Part shown: positions 5,162 through 5,902 of the stretch, one piece after another
Layout: the number at the start of each line of letters is the position of its first letter
Numbering within the stretch: position 1 is the stretch's first letter
From: JACNFS01 sp964582065
GTDB lineage: Bacteria > Chloroflexota > Dehalococcoidia > GIF9 > UBA5629
Assembly (NCBI GenBank): GCA_964582065.1
Contig: CAZOQG010000094.1
Span: 1 to 5,902 of the forward strand
Direction: 5' to 3'
Length of the DNA stretch: 5,902 nucleotides
Program-made: the position numbers and the translations under genes
Notes under the pieces: generated by a model
Seen by the model: the letters and a program-made list of their open reading frames with translations, nothing else
Told to the model about the DNA's origin: nothing
The model's database searches: none

Positions 5162-5386
5162 ATGCCTATTTATGAGTACCAATGTACACAGTGTGGGGAG
5201 AAGTTCGAGTTGCGCCAATCTTTTGGCGAGGATGGTTCCAAACTGGGTTGCCCCAAGTGCCAGGCCCCAAATCCTCAGAAGGTCTTTTCTTCTTTCTTTA
5301 GCCCCAGTTCAACTGTAGCCGAGCCTTCCTTAGGAAATGCTGGCCCTAGTTGTACCTCCGGGATATGCGGATTGCCTCCGATGTAG
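5162..5386 (+). CDS. FmdB-family zinc ribbon protein, 74 aa
   Basis: The N-terminus MPIYEYQCTQCGEKFE is the hallmark of the FmdB/CxxC_CxxC_SSSS putative regulatory protein family. Two CXXC knuckles, C8-x2-C11 and C30-x2-C33, form one zinc ribbon. A Ser/Pro-rich low-complexity linker follows (SSFFSPSSTVAEPS, about 43-56), and the tail carries a second cysteine pair in SCTSGICG (C64, C69), which is common in the family's longer members and may be a redox or metal site. The name comes from a formamidase operon regulator, but the molecular role of most members is unsettled. The gene is 81 bases after cooT and 15 bases before the thioredoxin reductase gene. The ATG start follows from the strong Shine-Dalgarno and the conserved MPIYEY N-terminus. 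The thiol-rich tail next to a thioredoxin reductase is suggestive only. Confidence 0.88.
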   Translation: MPIYEYQCTQCGEKFELRQSFGEDGSKLGCPKCQAPNPQKVFSSFFSPSSTVAEPSLGNAGPSCTSGICGLPPM

Positions 5387-5401
5387 TAAAAGAGGGATAG
5401 G

Positions 5402-5902
5402 ATGAAGCTGACTAAATACGAAGTCATTATCATCGGCGGTGGGCCAGGGGGGCTTACTGCCGGCTTATATGCATCCCGAGCTGGTCTCAAGACGCTGCTC
5501 CTGGAACGTGGCATCTTCGGTGGCCAGATAGTGAATGCTCAGCGGGTGGATAATTATCCTGGCTTTCCCCAGGGTATCTCTGGTGCTGAGCTAGGGTTGC
5601 TGATGCAGCAGCAGGCTACCAAATATGGGCTGGAGACGATCACCGCCGAGGTCACCGGCCTCAAGCCAGGGCAAGCCTACAGTGTCTTTACCACCGATGG
5701 AAATTTCGAAACCGAGGCAATAATCATCGCTGCCGGCTCGGAGTATGTTAAACTGGGCGTGGCTGGCGAGGAGAAGCTCTTGGGCCGCGGCGTATCCTAC
5801 TGTGCTACCTGCGATGGCTTCCTTTTCCGTAACCGTAATGTAGCGGTGGTGGGGGGAGGCGATACTGCTATCACTGATGCGCTGGAGCTAAGCCAGCATG
5901 CC
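5402..5902 (+). CDS. trxB: Thioredoxin reductase, N-terminal 167 residues (cut by window edge)
   Basis: This is a canonical low-molecular-weight NADPH-dependent thioredoxin reductase. The FAD motif is IIGGGPGG (10-17), with FGGQ (39-42) and NYPGFP (51-56). AAGS at 110-113 stands where many homologues have ATGS. The catalytic dithiol C134-A-T-C137 lies in SYCATCDG, and VVGGGDTA (149-156) begins the NADPH domain. The frame is still open at the window end, so the HRRxxxR NADPH motif and the final FAD motif are not seen. AGAGGG five bases upstream supports the ATG. It would reduce thioredoxin in the cytoplasm. It is a paralogue of the protein encoded at 2203-3195 and provides the reference that shows the missing cysteines there. 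It lies 15 bases after the zinc ribbon gene and is probably co-transcribed with it. Confidence 0.92.
   Translation, partial: MKLTKYEVIIIGGGPGGLTAGLYASRAGLKTLLLERGIFGGQIVNAQRVDNYPGFPQGISGAELGLLMQQQATKYGLETITAEVTGLKPGQAYSVFTTDGNFETEAIIIAAGSEYVKLGVAGEEKLLGRGVSYCATCDGFLFRNRNVAVVGGGDTAITDALELSQHA

Noticed and set aside
1..5902. CRISPR arrays, IS elements, tRNA or rRNA genes
   Set aside because: No direct-repeat array, transposase frame, terminal inverted repeats or cloverleaf-like segment was seen on either strand.

Overview
The window is a compact bacterial gene cluster with every supported gene on the + strand. Gaps are short, Shine-Dalgarno sites are good, and ATG, GTG and TTG starts all occur. 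The gene set (a 2[4Fe-4S] ferredoxin, several thiol/flavin oxidoreductases, and a CooC/CooT nickel-maturation pair) points to a strict anaerobe that makes a nickel CO dehydrogenase or CODH/acetyl-CoA synthase. The protein style suggests Chloroflexota (Dehalococcoidia-like) or a sulfate-reducer/syntroph lineage. That placement is an inference; no phylogenetic marker gene is present.

Layout: (1) 1-158, the C-terminal tail of an unidentified charged helical protein, followed by two back-to-back small hairpins (155-200) and a short T-run. (2) 238-537, a stand-alone J-domain co-chaperone. (3) 558-3846, a tight redox block: an 8-Cys ferredoxin, a CoA-disulfide-reductase-like flavoprotein, a thioredoxin-reductase-fold flavoprotein that has lost its CXXC, and a class I SAM methyltransferase. 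(4) 3847-4057, the longest gap, with two small hairpins and no convincing gene. (5) 4058-5080, the CooC-type nickel-insertion ATPase and the CooT nickel-binding protein. (6) 5162-5386, an FmdB-type zinc ribbon protein. (7) 5402-5902, a canonical thioredoxin reductase with an intact CATC centre, cut by the window edge.

How the genes may work together: CooC and CooT would supply nickel to a CODH whose catalytic gene is not in the window. A ferredoxin next to a pyridine-nucleotide flavoprotein resembles the CooF/FNOR arrangement seen beside cooS in several anaerobes, so the redox block could connect low-potential ferredoxin to NAD(P)H, or it could serve thiol/disulfide homeostasis. The most unusual element is the CXXC-less paralogue encoded about 2.2 kb upstream of the true thioredoxin reductase. 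It keeps its FAD and NADPH motifs but cannot perform the usual dithiol chemistry, so it should have another electron acceptor. The adjacent ferredoxin is one candidate partner.
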